From CAYNRE01 sp964399535 (GTDB lineage Bacteria; Planctomycetota; Planctomycetia; Pirellulales; CAYNRE01), in the NCBI GenBank assembly GCA_964399535.1, contig CAYNRE010000071.1, forward strand, positions 1 to 64,000: 64,000 bases of DNA. Reading direction: 5' to 3'. The notes under the pieces are model-generated. The model did no database searches and was not told the DNA's origin. It saw nothing but the letters and a program-made list of their open reading frames with translations. Below are positions 34,182 to 42,466 of this stretch, piece by piece; positions within the stretch are counted from its first letter, which is position 1; each line of letters begins with the position of its first letter. The translations under genes and the position numbers were made by a program.

Positions 34182-36914
34182 ATGACGCTCCGGTTTCCCG
34201 GCAGATTCCGCCCGCGCAGGGCACGCAAACCCGGCGCGGTCCGCCAGTGGGGGCGGTCCGGAGGGGCCCGGCCAACCGGCGATCGGGCGGGCGCTTGTCC
34301 CGCTGGCTTAACCTCAGTTCGGGCCACGCTGCTTGGGCTCGCCCTGCTCGGCGGTCTGGCTGGGTGCAGTCGCCCGGCGAGCCAGGGAAACACCGAAAAG
34401 CTGAAGACGGCTCAGCAGAAGGAAGACTTTGAACTAACCCGGCTGGCGACCAACCCCTACTCGGTCGATACCGTCGAAAGCGCGGTCAAGCCGGGCCACT
34501 GGACCAGTAGCGCCATCGACGGGGTGGCCAATAACTTCGACTTCCGCGGCGAGTTGGTCAGCCGCCCTGAGAACTTGCCGGGAGTTGCCTTTCAATTGGG
34601 TGCCTCGCGGCCGGTGGCCCTCCCCAAGGCTCAGCCCAAGACCATGGAGCTGACGTTTTACGTGCCCCCGGCAGCCGGCTCGACCCGGGTGGGGATCGAC
34701 CTCGTGGCTCCGGGCGGCTCCGTGGTCGAACAAAGCTCGTTTCCCTTACAGCGTCTGCCGGCCCACCAGTTCTACGCCGTGGTGCTAGCCGCGCAGCCCG
34801 AGCGGTTCCAGTACCTGCGGGGACTCGATTGCTTCGTGCCCGAGTCGGGCGACGTGGTCGACCCGCTCTCGAGCGCGCACTATCGGGTGCTCCTCCCTCG
34901 GGTGGATAAACAAACCCCGGTTTCGTCGAGCGCGCTCACCTGGACCAATACCGCGGTGCTCGTCTGGGACGAATTCGATCCCAGTCGCCTCACGACTCAG
35001 CAGCAAACGGCCCTCTTGGATTGGTTGCACTGGGGGGGGCAGTGGGTGATTAGCGGGCCAGGTTCGCTCGACCTGCTCCGCGGGACCGCTTTCGCGCCGT
35101 ATCTACCCGCCGAGGGACGCGGCACCTGGCAATTAACCGCCGATGAGCTGGCGCCGCTGGCCGCGCTGGCGGCCGCGGGAGACCGCGCCCCTTGGCAACC
35201 GAAACAGCCTTGGGCGGGCGAACAGCTTGAGCCACGGCTCGACGCCCAGGTAATGCTCGCGCACCAGGGCCGCCCGCTGCTGGTCGAACGGCGGGCTGGC
35301 CGCGGTCGCGTGGTGGTTAGCGCCTTTCGTCTCTCGCAGCGCGAGCTGCTGGCCTTCTCCGGGCTCGATGGGTTCTGGAATGGCTGGCTGCTGCGCCGGC
35401 CCGCGCGGCAGTTTCGCCGCTACGCGGGAACCATTACCTGGCGCTGGGCCGATCATCCGGCGATTTCCTCTTTCGAGATGCCGGAGCGAATCAGCCGCGT
35501 TGCTTACTTCACCCGCGACGAGCCCAGGGTTCGGGAGGGAAACGAAACCGTGGCTCCGCCCCAGGGGGCGGAGGACGAGGAGTTTGCAATCGCCCCCGAC
35601 GACACCGGCCCCGGCGTGGCGGGTTGGACCGACGCCGGCCCCACGGCCCAAGCCGTGCGGCGTTCGCTGCAAGTTGCCTCGGGGATCAAAATTCCCCAAG
35701 CCGGCTTCGTGGTTCGGATGCTGGGCATATACCTGCTCTTGCTGGTGCCGGTGAATTGGCTGGTTTTTCGCCTGCTAGGGCGCTTGGAATGGGCCTGGGC
35801 CATGGTGCCCGTCTTGGCGCTGGGCTTTGCCCTGGCCGTGGCCCGCCTGGCCCAACTCGATATCGGCTTCATCCGGGCTGAGAACGAAATCGCCGTGTTG
35901 GAAATGCAGGCCGGGTACGCCCGAGCCCACGTCACGCGGTTCACATCGCTGTATAGCTCGCTGTCGACGCAGTACGACCTGGCGTTTAGCGACCCCTCGG
36001 CGCTGGCTCAGCCGTTTGCTTTGCAGGAGTTTCTTCTGCCCGGCCAGACTCGCACGGCGATGTATTTTCGCCGCGATCGGCGAGTGCGGTTGGAGGGGTT
36101 TCAAGTGGCCTCGAACAGTCTGGGCCTGATGCATAGCGAACATCTCTGGGAGTTGGACGGGCCGCTCGAGCTATCGGCCGAGGGGGACCTGGTTGCCAAC
36201 CACACGCAACTCGATTTGCGCGGCGTGGGTATCGTTGGCCCGCGTGGCACCGCCTGGATCGGCGCGCTGCCGGCCGGTTCGCGGCGCGAGGTGAAGTTCA
36301 GCCCCTGGCCCTCCGCACCGGCCGAAGCGCCGGACCCCGCTGTGGGCCTTTGGGCCGAGCATCGCGATACCGACCCGGCCACGGCGGCCGTGACGTCGCC
36401 CGAGGTGATCTCGGTTCGGCAGCTTTTGGAGCTGGGCGAGACTAGCCGGCCCGACGACGAAACGCGGCTCGTGGCCTGGACCGACCAGCCGATCGAGGGT
36501 CTCTCAATCGCTCCCCAGGCGGCGCAGCGGCGGCACGTGGCCGTGGTGGTGGCTCACCTGGCCTGGGAGCCCGCTGCCACGCCGGTTGCCGATGTCAACT
36601 CGCGAATTCAATTGGGAATCCCGCGGCGTCCGCAGCCCACGGAAGACGGGCCGGACGCCCACGGGGAAGCCCCGGCCGGCGATGCCTCGCCTGAGATGGC
36701 CCCTGGCGATGCGGCGGCCAGTGACGGGGCACCGAGCGGGGCGGCAGCCAGCGATTCGACTCCAGGCGGGGCGGCAACTGGTGCCCCGGCAACTGGCGCC
36801 TCGGCAACACCGGGTGGCGATCCCCCCGCGCCGGTCGAGGGCGCCTCCGAGCCCTCCACGAGCGAGCCCTCCACGAGCGAGCCGGCAGCCAGCCCTGAGG
36901 GGGGCGGCGGCTAA
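34182..36914 (+). CDS. Lipoprotein with amidotransferase-like domain, probable partner of the downstream ABC exporter
   Basis: 910 residues if the ATG at 34182 is used; the start is uncertain because the basic leader before the signal is long. The lipobox Leu-Ala-Gly-Cys is at about residue 59-62. The middle region has LTTQQQTALLDWLHWGGQWV, typical of the glutamine-amidotransferase-like (ThuA/GldG-type) fold. Two or three membrane helices lie near residues 510-560. The tail is Pro/Ala/Ser/Glu-rich and contains a 15-bp tandem repeat. Immediately downstream are an ABC ATPase and an ABC-2 permease. This layout resembles Gld or Nos-type exporters with an accessory protein, so it may help move or present an exported substrate. 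Confidence 0.65.
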   Translation: MTLRFPGRFRPRRARKPGAVRQWGRSGGARPTGDRAGACPAGLTSVRATLLGLALLGGLAGCSRPASQGNTEKLKTAQQKEDFELTRLATNPYSVDTVESAVKPGHWTSSAIDGVANNFDFRGELVSRPENLPGVAFQLGASRPVALPKAQPKTMELTFYVPPAAGSTRVGIDLVAPGGSVVEQSSFPLQRLPAHQFYAVVLAAQPERFQYLRGLDCFVPESGDVVDPLSSAHYRVLLPRVDKQTPVSSSALTWTNTAVLVWDEFDPSRLTTQQQTALLDWLHWGGQWVISGPGSLDLLRGTAFAPYLPAEGRGTWQLTADELAPLAALAAAGDRAPWQPKQPWAGEQLEPRLDAQVMLAHQGRPLLVERRAGRGRVVVSAFRLSQRELLAFSGLDGFWNGWLLRRPARQFRRYAGTITWRWADHPAISSFEMPERISRVAYFTRDEPRVREGNETVAPPQGAEDEEFAIAPDDTGPGVAGWTDAGPTAQAVRRSLQVASGIKIPQAGFVVRMLGIYLLLLVPVNWLVFRLLGRLEWAWAMVPVLALGFALAVARLAQLDIGFIRAENEIAVLEMQAGYARAHVTRFTSLYSSLSTQYDLAFSDPSALAQPFALQEFLLPGQTRTAMYFRRDRRVRLEGFQVASNSLGLMHSEHLWELDGPLELSAEGDLVANHTQLDLRGVGIVGPRGTAWIGALPAGSRREVKFSPWPSAPAEAPDPAVGLWAEHRDTDPATAAVTSPEVISVRQLLELGETSRPDDETRLVAWTDQPIEGLSIAPQAAQRRHVAVVVAHLAWEPAATPVADVNSRIQLGIPRRPQPTEDGPDAHGEAPAGDASPEMAPGDAAASDGAPSGAAASDSTPGGAATGAPATGASATPGGDPPAPVEGASEPSTSEPSTSEPAASPEGGGG
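36849..36878 (+). repeat. Two tandem 15-bp repeats in the lipoprotein tail
   Basis: GAGCCCTCCACGAGC occurs twice in a row in frame, encoding a repeated Glu-Pro-Ser-Thr-Ser unit near the C-terminus. Confidence 0.7.
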
Positions 36915-36959
36915 CCGAACCATTCCATCCCACTCCCCAAACGCGCAGTCGCACCGGGC

Positions 36960-37886
36960 ATGATCGAGCTGAATCACTTTGGAAAGACTTACGGCGACTT
37001 CGTTGCCGTGCAGAATTTGAACCTGCGCATTGCCCAGGGGGAACTGTTCGGGTTCATCGGCCCCAACGGCGCCGGCAAGAGCACCACGATCCGCTTTCTG
37101 GCCACGCTGCTCAAGGCTACCCACGGCGATGGCGAGGTGGGGGGCCACAGCGTTAGCCGCGAACCGCTCGAAGTGCGCCGCCTGGTGGGCTACATGCCCG
37201 ACAACTTCGGCGTCTACGACGGGATGCGGGTTTGGGAGTTTCTCGACTTCTTCGCCGTGGCCTACCAAATTCCCCGCAGTCGCCGCAAGCAGGTGATTGG
37301 CGATGTGCTCGATTTGCTCGACCTGGCCCATAAACGGCTTGATTTCGTCAACGGTCTGTCGCGGGGCATGAAGCAGCGGTTATGCCTGGCCAAGACGCTG
37401 GTCCACGATCCACCGGTGTTGATTCTCGATGAACCTTCGAGCGGGCTCGATCCTAGGGCTCGGCTCGAAGTGAAGGCGCTGCTGAAAGAGCTGCGCCGCA
37501 TGGGCAAAACGATTCTGATTTCGAGCCACATCCTCACGGAACTGGCCGATACCTGCACCTCGATTGGCATTATCGAGCGCGGCCAACTCTTGGTGCACGG
37601 CCCCATGGACCACGTCTATCGGCAGATTCGCCGCAACCGGGTCGTCGAGATGCGATTTCTAGAGGGTTTGGATCGAGGGTTGTCGGTCGTTCGCAGTTGC
37701 CCCCACACCCGCGATGTGCGCGTGGAAGATTCGCAGATCACCATCGAGCTTGAGGCGGAAGACGCCGACGTGGCCGAGCTGTTGACGCAACTGGTTGCCT
37801 CGGGGGCCCGGCTGCGATCGTTCGCCGAGAAAGAGCCCACGCTGGAAGATGTATTCATGCTGGTCACCAAGGGGTTGGTCACTTGA
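36960..37886 (+). CDS. ABC transporter ATP-binding protein
   Basis: 308 residues. Walker A GPNGAGKST (34-42), signature LSRGMKQ (133-139) and Walker B VLILDEPSSGLDP (about 153-165) are all present. It belongs to the ABC-2 (drug/NosF/GldA-like) exporter group. The last 80 residues are an accessory domain common in these ATPases. It starts 45 bp after the lipoprotein gene and ends 30 bp before the permease gene. Confidence 0.93.
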   Translation: MIELNHFGKTYGDFVAVQNLNLRIAQGELFGFIGPNGAGKSTTIRFLATLLKATHGDGEVGGHSVSREPLEVRRLVGYMPDNFGVYDGMRVWEFLDFFAVAYQIPRSRRKQVIGDVLDLLDLAHKRLDFVNGLSRGMKQRLCLAKTLVHDPPVLILDEPSSGLDPRARLEVKALLKELRRMGKTILISSHILTELADTCTSIGIIERGQLLVHGPMDHVYRQIRRNRVVEMRFLEGLDRGLSVVRSCPHTRDVRVEDSQITIELEAEDADVAELLTQLVASGARLRSFAEKEPTLEDVFMLVTKGLVT

Positions 37887-37916
37887 ACCCCGCTGAGTGA
37901 GCTGGAGTTGAGCGCC

Positions 37917-39542
37917 ATGTACCTGGTCGAGAACCCTGTCCTGCAGCGCGAGCTGATCATCAGCCTGCGCCAGACACGGGCCTTTGCCCTGCTGGGCGTT
38001 TACGTGGCCCTGCTGGGGGTCATCGTGCTGGTCGCCTGGCCCCAGGTAGAGCGGGTCGACCTGGCCAATCCGGCGGCCGCCCAGCGATTGGTGAACCTGT
38101 TCTTCTTGGGCCAGTACTTGCTCGTTTCGCTGCTGGTGCCGAGCTTTACCGCGGGGAGCATTACTGGCGAAAAAGAGCGGCAAACCTACGAAATGTTGCT
38201 GGCCAGCCCCCTGACGCCGGCCGCCGTGGTGCTGGGCAAGCTGGCGGCGGCGCTGTGCCTGTTGGGCCTATTGGTCGTGGCTTCGCTGCCGATCGTGGTG
38301 CTTTGTTTGCCGCTGGGGGGAGTTTCGTTCTACGAGGTGCTGGCGGCGTATTTCGCCCTGATGTGTTCCACGATCACCTTCGGCATGATCGGTCTGGCGG
38401 CCAGTAGCTATTTTCGCCGCACCGCCGCGGCCCTGATGGTCTCGTACCTGATGGTCCTGCCGCTGGCCCTGGTGGGGCTGCTCTTGTGGTACGTGGTTTC
38501 GGGGCCGGCCGCCAGCTATCGGCTGGTGGCGGTGTTCACGCTGCTGCCGCTGTGCTGCGCGGTGCTGGTGGTGCCGCTTTACCGGCTGATTCAGCAGCGG
38601 CTGCTCTACCCGCCCGACATCGGATCGGAGGGGAAGGACGTAATCGACGAAGAGACCGAACAGGCCCTGGCCGTGGGGCTGGTGATTCAACGGGGCCAGT
38701 TTCCCGACAACTTGTTTGCCCCCGCCAAACGAACCGACCTGTTGGCCGACGGCGCCAATCCGGTGTTCGACAAAGAGATGCGGAGCGAAATCTTCAGCCA
38801 AGGCACGCTGATGCTGCGGGTGGTGATTCAGGTGAGCATGCTGCTGGCCGTGCCGCTCATGGGCTGGTGTTTGTATCTTTTGCCCTGGCTGGCCCCCTGG
38901 TACGTGTCGTACGTGCTGCTGTTTAACGTCTTGGTGGGTCCCGTTTTTTCGGCCGGCGCGGTCACCAGCGAGCGCGAGCGGGAAACCCTCGACCTGCTGC
39001 TGACCACGATTCTTTCTCCGGGCATGATTCTCTGGCCCAAGCTGGTCTCCGGGCTGCGGGTCTCGAGCGTGTTGACGCTGTTTCTGGTCTGGCCGTTGGT
39101 GCTGGCCTGCGCCATGGTGGAACAGTTCTGGGGCAACCTGGGTTCGATGCTGGTTTACCTGGCGGTGATTTTGATGTCGTGCCTGACCACGGCCACGCTG
39201 GCCCTGTTCTGTTCGGTGGTGTTTCGCAAGACCTCGGCCAGCCAAATGGCGGGCTACCTGGCGATCGTAACGCTGTACCTGCTGCCGCTGGCGGTGGATT
39301 ACTTCGCGCGCACCTTCTTTCCGCAAACCTCGATGAGCGAACTGGCCGGTTGGCTAACGGTGACCAGCCCCTTTGCCACGGTGTTTCGCGTGCCGCTGAC
39401 CATGCTCCTGGAAGAGACCCAGGTGCGGCTGGCCCATTGGCCGCAGGTGGGCGCCTACTTCCTGGTCGCCCTGATCCTCAACGGACTGGCGCTGGCCGCC
39501 ATGCGACAACTATTCGAAAAGCGCTGGCGGGTGGCGCAGTAG
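37917..39542 (+). CDS. ABC-2 type transporter permease
   Basis: 541 residues from the ATG at 37917, with GGAG 10 bases upstream; an in-frame TTG lies nine bases earlier. It has two sets of about six hydrophobic helices, so it is probably two fused permease halves. A hydrophilic cytoplasmic stretch lies near residues 220-290. The substrate is unknown. Together with the ATPase and the lipoprotein it forms a three-gene exporter unit. Confidence 0.85.
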   Translation: MYLVENPVLQRELIISLRQTRAFALLGVYVALLGVIVLVAWPQVERVDLANPAAAQRLVNLFFLGQYLLVSLLVPSFTAGSITGEKERQTYEMLLASPLTPAAVVLGKLAAALCLLGLLVVASLPIVVLCLPLGGVSFYEVLAAYFALMCSTITFGMIGLAASSYFRRTAAALMVSYLMVLPLALVGLLLWYVVSGPAASYRLVAVFTLLPLCCAVLVVPLYRLIQQRLLYPPDIGSEGKDVIDEETEQALAVGLVIQRGQFPDNLFAPAKRTDLLADGANPVFDKEMRSEIFSQGTLMLRVVIQVSMLLAVPLMGWCLYLLPWLAPWYVSYVLLFNVLVGPVFSAGAVTSERERETLDLLLTTILSPGMILWPKLVSGLRVSSVLTLFLVWPLVLACAMVEQFWGNLGSMLVYLAVILMSCLTTATLALFCSVVFRKTSASQMAGYLAIVTLYLLPLAVDYFARTFFPQTSMSELAGWLTVTSPFATVFRVPLTMLLEETQVRLAHWPQVGAYFLVALILNGLALAAMRQLFEKRWRVAQ

Positions 39543-39565
39543 CGGGCCGACGTTTTTCCGTGCAT

Positions 39566-39586
39566 CGCCGGGTTGACTCGCCGGCG
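39566..39586. terminator. Candidate hairpin between convergent genes
   Basis: CGCCGG, a 9-base loop, CCGGCG, in the 90-bp gap between the permease (plus) and the SGNH hydrolase (minus). No T-run follows on either strand, so this is only a candidate. Confidence 0.3.
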
Positions 39587-39632
39587 CCAGAACTCCGGCC
39601 AGGTCGAAACGGTTGCTCGCGAATCGCTCGCG

Positions 39633-40640
39633 TCAGGCGGCCGTGGCACGCCGCTGGCAATGTCTCGTTCGCAGTCCGCAAAGCAGGCTGGCGCCGCACA
39701 GCGCCAAGCCCAATGTCGCTGGTTCGGGAACGAAGTGCGCCAGCGCCTGTTGCCAGTTGTCGGCCAGCACTTGCCGGCCCTGCTGGTTCAGGTGCATCGC
39801 GTCGCGCATGAACTGGGGCTTCGCGCGGCCCGTCAGGGGATCGTACAAGTCGTCCCAGTTGTCGGTTAAAAAGGCGTCAACATTCGTCAGCGAGCTCTGC
39901 AACTCGAGGTTGAGCGCCTGCACGCCCAGGTTGGGGTTGATCTGCAAACCGCCGACGTTCACGCTCGGAAGCAGGTTGGGCGGATAGGCGGATACCAGCA
40001 CGATCGGCGAACGACCGCTGGGGTTGAGGTGCGATTTGAGCAGGTCGACCGCGTCTTGGATGTCGGCCACGGTTTGGCTGACGACTTCGAAGAATTTACT
40101 GAGCGAAGTGCTGCCCAGCAGCGTGGCCAGGTCGTTGCCGCCGATCATGATGAGGGCCACGTCGGGGTCCTCGGCGAGCCATCCCAGGCTAAGTAGCTTG
40201 TCGGCCAATTGGTGGGCCGTCAGCCCGTTGATTCCACGATTGGCCACCGAGGTGGCGCCGACGCCGTACCGCGCATCCAGTCCTTGCTGCAGCAGGGCCG
40301 GATAAGCGTCGGTTCCTTGGGTATTGCTGTCGCCCAGCGCCATCACGCGCAACGGTCCGGCCAACGCCCAACTGGGCACGGCCAAGCACCACGTGGCGAG
40401 CCAGACTGCGAGGACCATCGCCAGGGAGCAACCCGGAAGTATGCCGAGGCGGTGGGCGAGCTGGTTCCCGCGGGAAGCAACCGTGACGGCTCCGGGCCCG
40501 CGGACAGAGTCATGGCCGGCAGAGTCGTGGCCGAGTGGGTCATGGCCGAGTGGGTCGTGGCTAGCAATGGGGATTGGCCGGCACGCGGGGGGCCTAAGCC
40601 GGTCCGACCGCTCCCGGAAAATGCCAGCCTGGGCGTTCAT
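39633..40640 (-). CDS. PEP-CTERM sorted SGNH/GDSL hydrolase
   Basis: 335 residues from the ATG at 40640, chosen because GGAGGA lies eight bases upstream; earlier in-frame starts are less likely. After a 70-residue leader with His-Asp repeats there is a hydrophobic signal segment (about 72-94). The SGNH blocks are visible: ALGDSNTQG (nucleophile Ser), the IGGNDLA block, and Asp-Ala-Met-His-Leu-Asn, so the enzyme should be an active esterase or lipase. The end VPEPATLGL, a short hydrophobic helix and an Arg-rich tail form a PEP-CTERM exosortase signal. The leader contains four 15-bp tandem repeats. Substrate unknown. Confidence 0.85.
   Translation of the reverse strand: MNAQAGIFRERSDRLRPPACRPIPIASHDPLGHDPLGHDSAGHDSVRGPGAVTVASRGNQLAHRLGILPGCSLAMVLAVWLATWCLAVPSWALAGPLRVMALGDSNTQGTDAYPALLQQGLDARYGVGATSVANRGINGLTAHQLADKLLSLGWLAEDPDVALIMIGGNDLATLLGSTSLSKFFEVVSQTVADIQDAVDLLKSHLNPSGRSPIVLVSAYPPNLLPSVNVGGLQINPNLGVQALNLELQSSLTNVDAFLTDNWDDLYDPLTGRAKPQFMRDAMHLNQQGRQVLADNWQQALAHFVPEPATLGLALCGASLLCGLRTRHCQRRATAA
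40509..40568 (-). repeat. Four tandem 15-bp repeats in the SGNH hydrolase leader
   Basis: Units such as GTCATGGCCGAGTGG and GTCGTGGCCGAGTGG (plus-strand sense) follow each other, encoding Gly-His-Asp-type pentapeptides. It lies in frame in the long N-terminal leader of the minus-strand gene. Confidence 0.7.
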
Positions 40641-41192
40641 CGAGCGTTCCTCCACACCCGCCAAACGAGCTTCCACGGCGATCGCCTCGTATCGATGGCG
40701 AGCCGGGTTTTCGGCCCCCCCGCCGCGCGACTGGATGCCGTAGCGGGCCTGTACCAGACCGCGGTTACCAGCGCATCGGCCGCTGGGCGGCTGCGGCCCT
40801 AGACAGCGCCGTTCCGGCCTCGTGTGGGCGGCTTGCAGCGGCCGACCGGCTCGTCACCGACATGATAGTTGAAGTCCCCTGGGATGGCAGCATTTTTCGG
40901 GGTCTGGCCAACCACACGCGCGCGATGCACACAGGGCGAGCGCGTGGATACCATCGCCGCGCCGTGGAACTTCTCTGCTTGCCAAAGGGCGCGGAGAGCG
41001 ACAAGGGGAGCCAAGTTCATTGCGGCATTGGCTGCGGCGCTAATTGCGAAACTAGCCGCAATACGGTCAAGCCCGGCTTGCTAGCTGGCGGCTCGCCCAC
41101 AAGTTATGATCGCACACGGTCTCATTCGCTGAAATCGGCACCCAGATCGTTCGTATACGGGGGGCTCGGCTGGCCCCGCCAGGAGAGAATAC
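40641..41192. other. 552-bp intergenic region between divergent genes
   Basis: No gene supported on either strand. It should hold promoters for the SGNH hydrolase (minus) and the phosphatase-superfamily gene (plus). A stretch near 40860-40920 is AT-richer than its surroundings; no motif is certain. Confidence 0.35.
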
Positions 41193-42317
41193 ATGTCGCA
41201 TCTCGCAAGGCGTTGGTTCCGCCTGGCCGGTTGCCTGGCGGCCTGGTTGCTCGTGGCCGCTGGCCTGGCCGTCGGGGCCGACCTGAAAACGCAAAACATC
41301 GTCCTGGTCACCACCGACGGGCTGCGCTGGCAGGAAGTGTTCAGCGGTGCCGAGAAGGAGCTGATCAACCGGCAGCACGGCGGCGTGGTCGACACCAAGG
41401 GCATTGAAGAAGCCTTTTGGCGCGAGACCCCCGACGAGCGCCGCGAAGCCCTGCTCCCCTTTTTCTGGAAAACGATTGCCCGCGAGGGCCAGATTTACGG
41501 CAACCGCGCCAAGGGCAGCTCGGCTCAGATTACCAATACGATGAAGTTTTCCTATCCCGGCTACAACGAAATCCTGACGGGCTTCGCCGACCCGCAGATC
41601 GACAGCAATGCCAAGAAACCCAATCAAAATTTCACGGTGCTTGAGTGGCTGCACCGCCGGCCCGGTTTCGGCGGCAAGGTGGCCGCGTACAGTGCTTGGG
41701 ACGTAACCCCCTACATCATCAACCGCGAGCGGTGCGGCTTTCCCGTGATGGGGGGCTGGGAGCCTTTGCCCGAGCCCGATCCCAACCCCCGCCAGCAGCT
41801 GCTCAACCAGCTGATCGCCGATACCACCCGGCCGAACACGGCGGAAGTAATCGATTCGTTTCTGTACCAGGCGGCGCGCGAGCATTTGCTGCGCCACAAG
41901 CCGCGGATAATGTTCATCGGTTTTCTGGAAACCGACGCCTGGGGACACGCCGGCCGGTACGACAACCTGCTAACTTCCGCCCACGCGGTCGACCAGTATC
42001 TGGCCCGGCTTTGGGAAACGCTGCAGTCGCTGGACGAGTATCGCGGCAAAACCACGCTGATCGTTTCGACCGACCACGGCCGCGGATCGGGGCTGGTGAA
42101 CTGGCGGAATCACGGGCAGAAGGTCGAGGGGGCCGAAGACATTTGGATGGCCTTTCTCGGGCCGGATACGCCCCCCCTGGGCGAGCGCGCCGCATGCGAC
42201 CGCGTGACCCAAAGCCAAATCGCGGCCACGCTGGCGGCGCTGTTGGGGGAAGACTACCACGGCTCCGTGCCCAGCTCGGGAGAGGTGATCGCCGAGGTCT
42301 TGCCCTCCGGCGAGTAG
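41193..42317 (+). CDS. Exported alkaline-phosphatase-superfamily hydrolase
   Basis: 374 residues. The first 28 residues are a signal peptide (basic, hydrophobic, ending Ala-Val-Gly-Ala). The metal-site layout of the superfamily is visible: VTTDGLRWQE (first Asp), the Thr-Asn-Thr-Met nucleophile region, Glu-Thr-Asp-Ala-Trp-Gly-His, STDHGRG and a later Asn-His-Gly. This suggests a phosphodiesterase, phosphatase or sulfatase-like enzyme in the periplasm. GGAGAG precedes the ATG. Its 3' end faces the aldehyde dehydrogenase gene, 149 bp away. Confidence 0.8.
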   Translation: MSHLARRWFRLAGCLAAWLLVAAGLAVGADLKTQNIVLVTTDGLRWQEVFSGAEKELINRQHGGVVDTKGIEEAFWRETPDERREALLPFFWKTIAREGQIYGNRAKGSSAQITNTMKFSYPGYNEILTGFADPQIDSNAKKPNQNFTVLEWLHRRPGFGGKVAAYSAWDVTPYIINRERCGFPVMGGWEPLPEPDPNPRQQLLNQLIADTTRPNTAEVIDSFLYQAAREHLLRHKPRIMFIGFLETDAWGHAGRYDNLLTSAHAVDQYLARLWETLQSLDEYRGKTTLIVSTDHGRGSGLVNWRNHGQKVEGAEDIWMAFLGPDTPPLGERAACDRVTQSQIAATLAALLGEDYHGSVPSSGEVIAEVLPSGE

Positions 42318-42466
42318 CGCGGCGGCGGAAAGGGGCGCGGGCCGCCGGTCGAGTTCCCCCGGGGCGCTCCAATCTCCCCCAGCCGGCAGCGGCGACGAAA
42401 AGCCGACGCGCGTTTTGCAAACGGCCGCGTTGCTTCGTGGCGGGCGAAAACGAGCTGGGAGCCCGA

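Noticed and set aside
30957..34275. Two long minus-strand frames (612 and 581 codons) opposite xdhC, the MobA-like gene and the HD-GYP gene
   Set aside because: The plus-strand genes have full catalytic motifs; the minus-strand frames do not.
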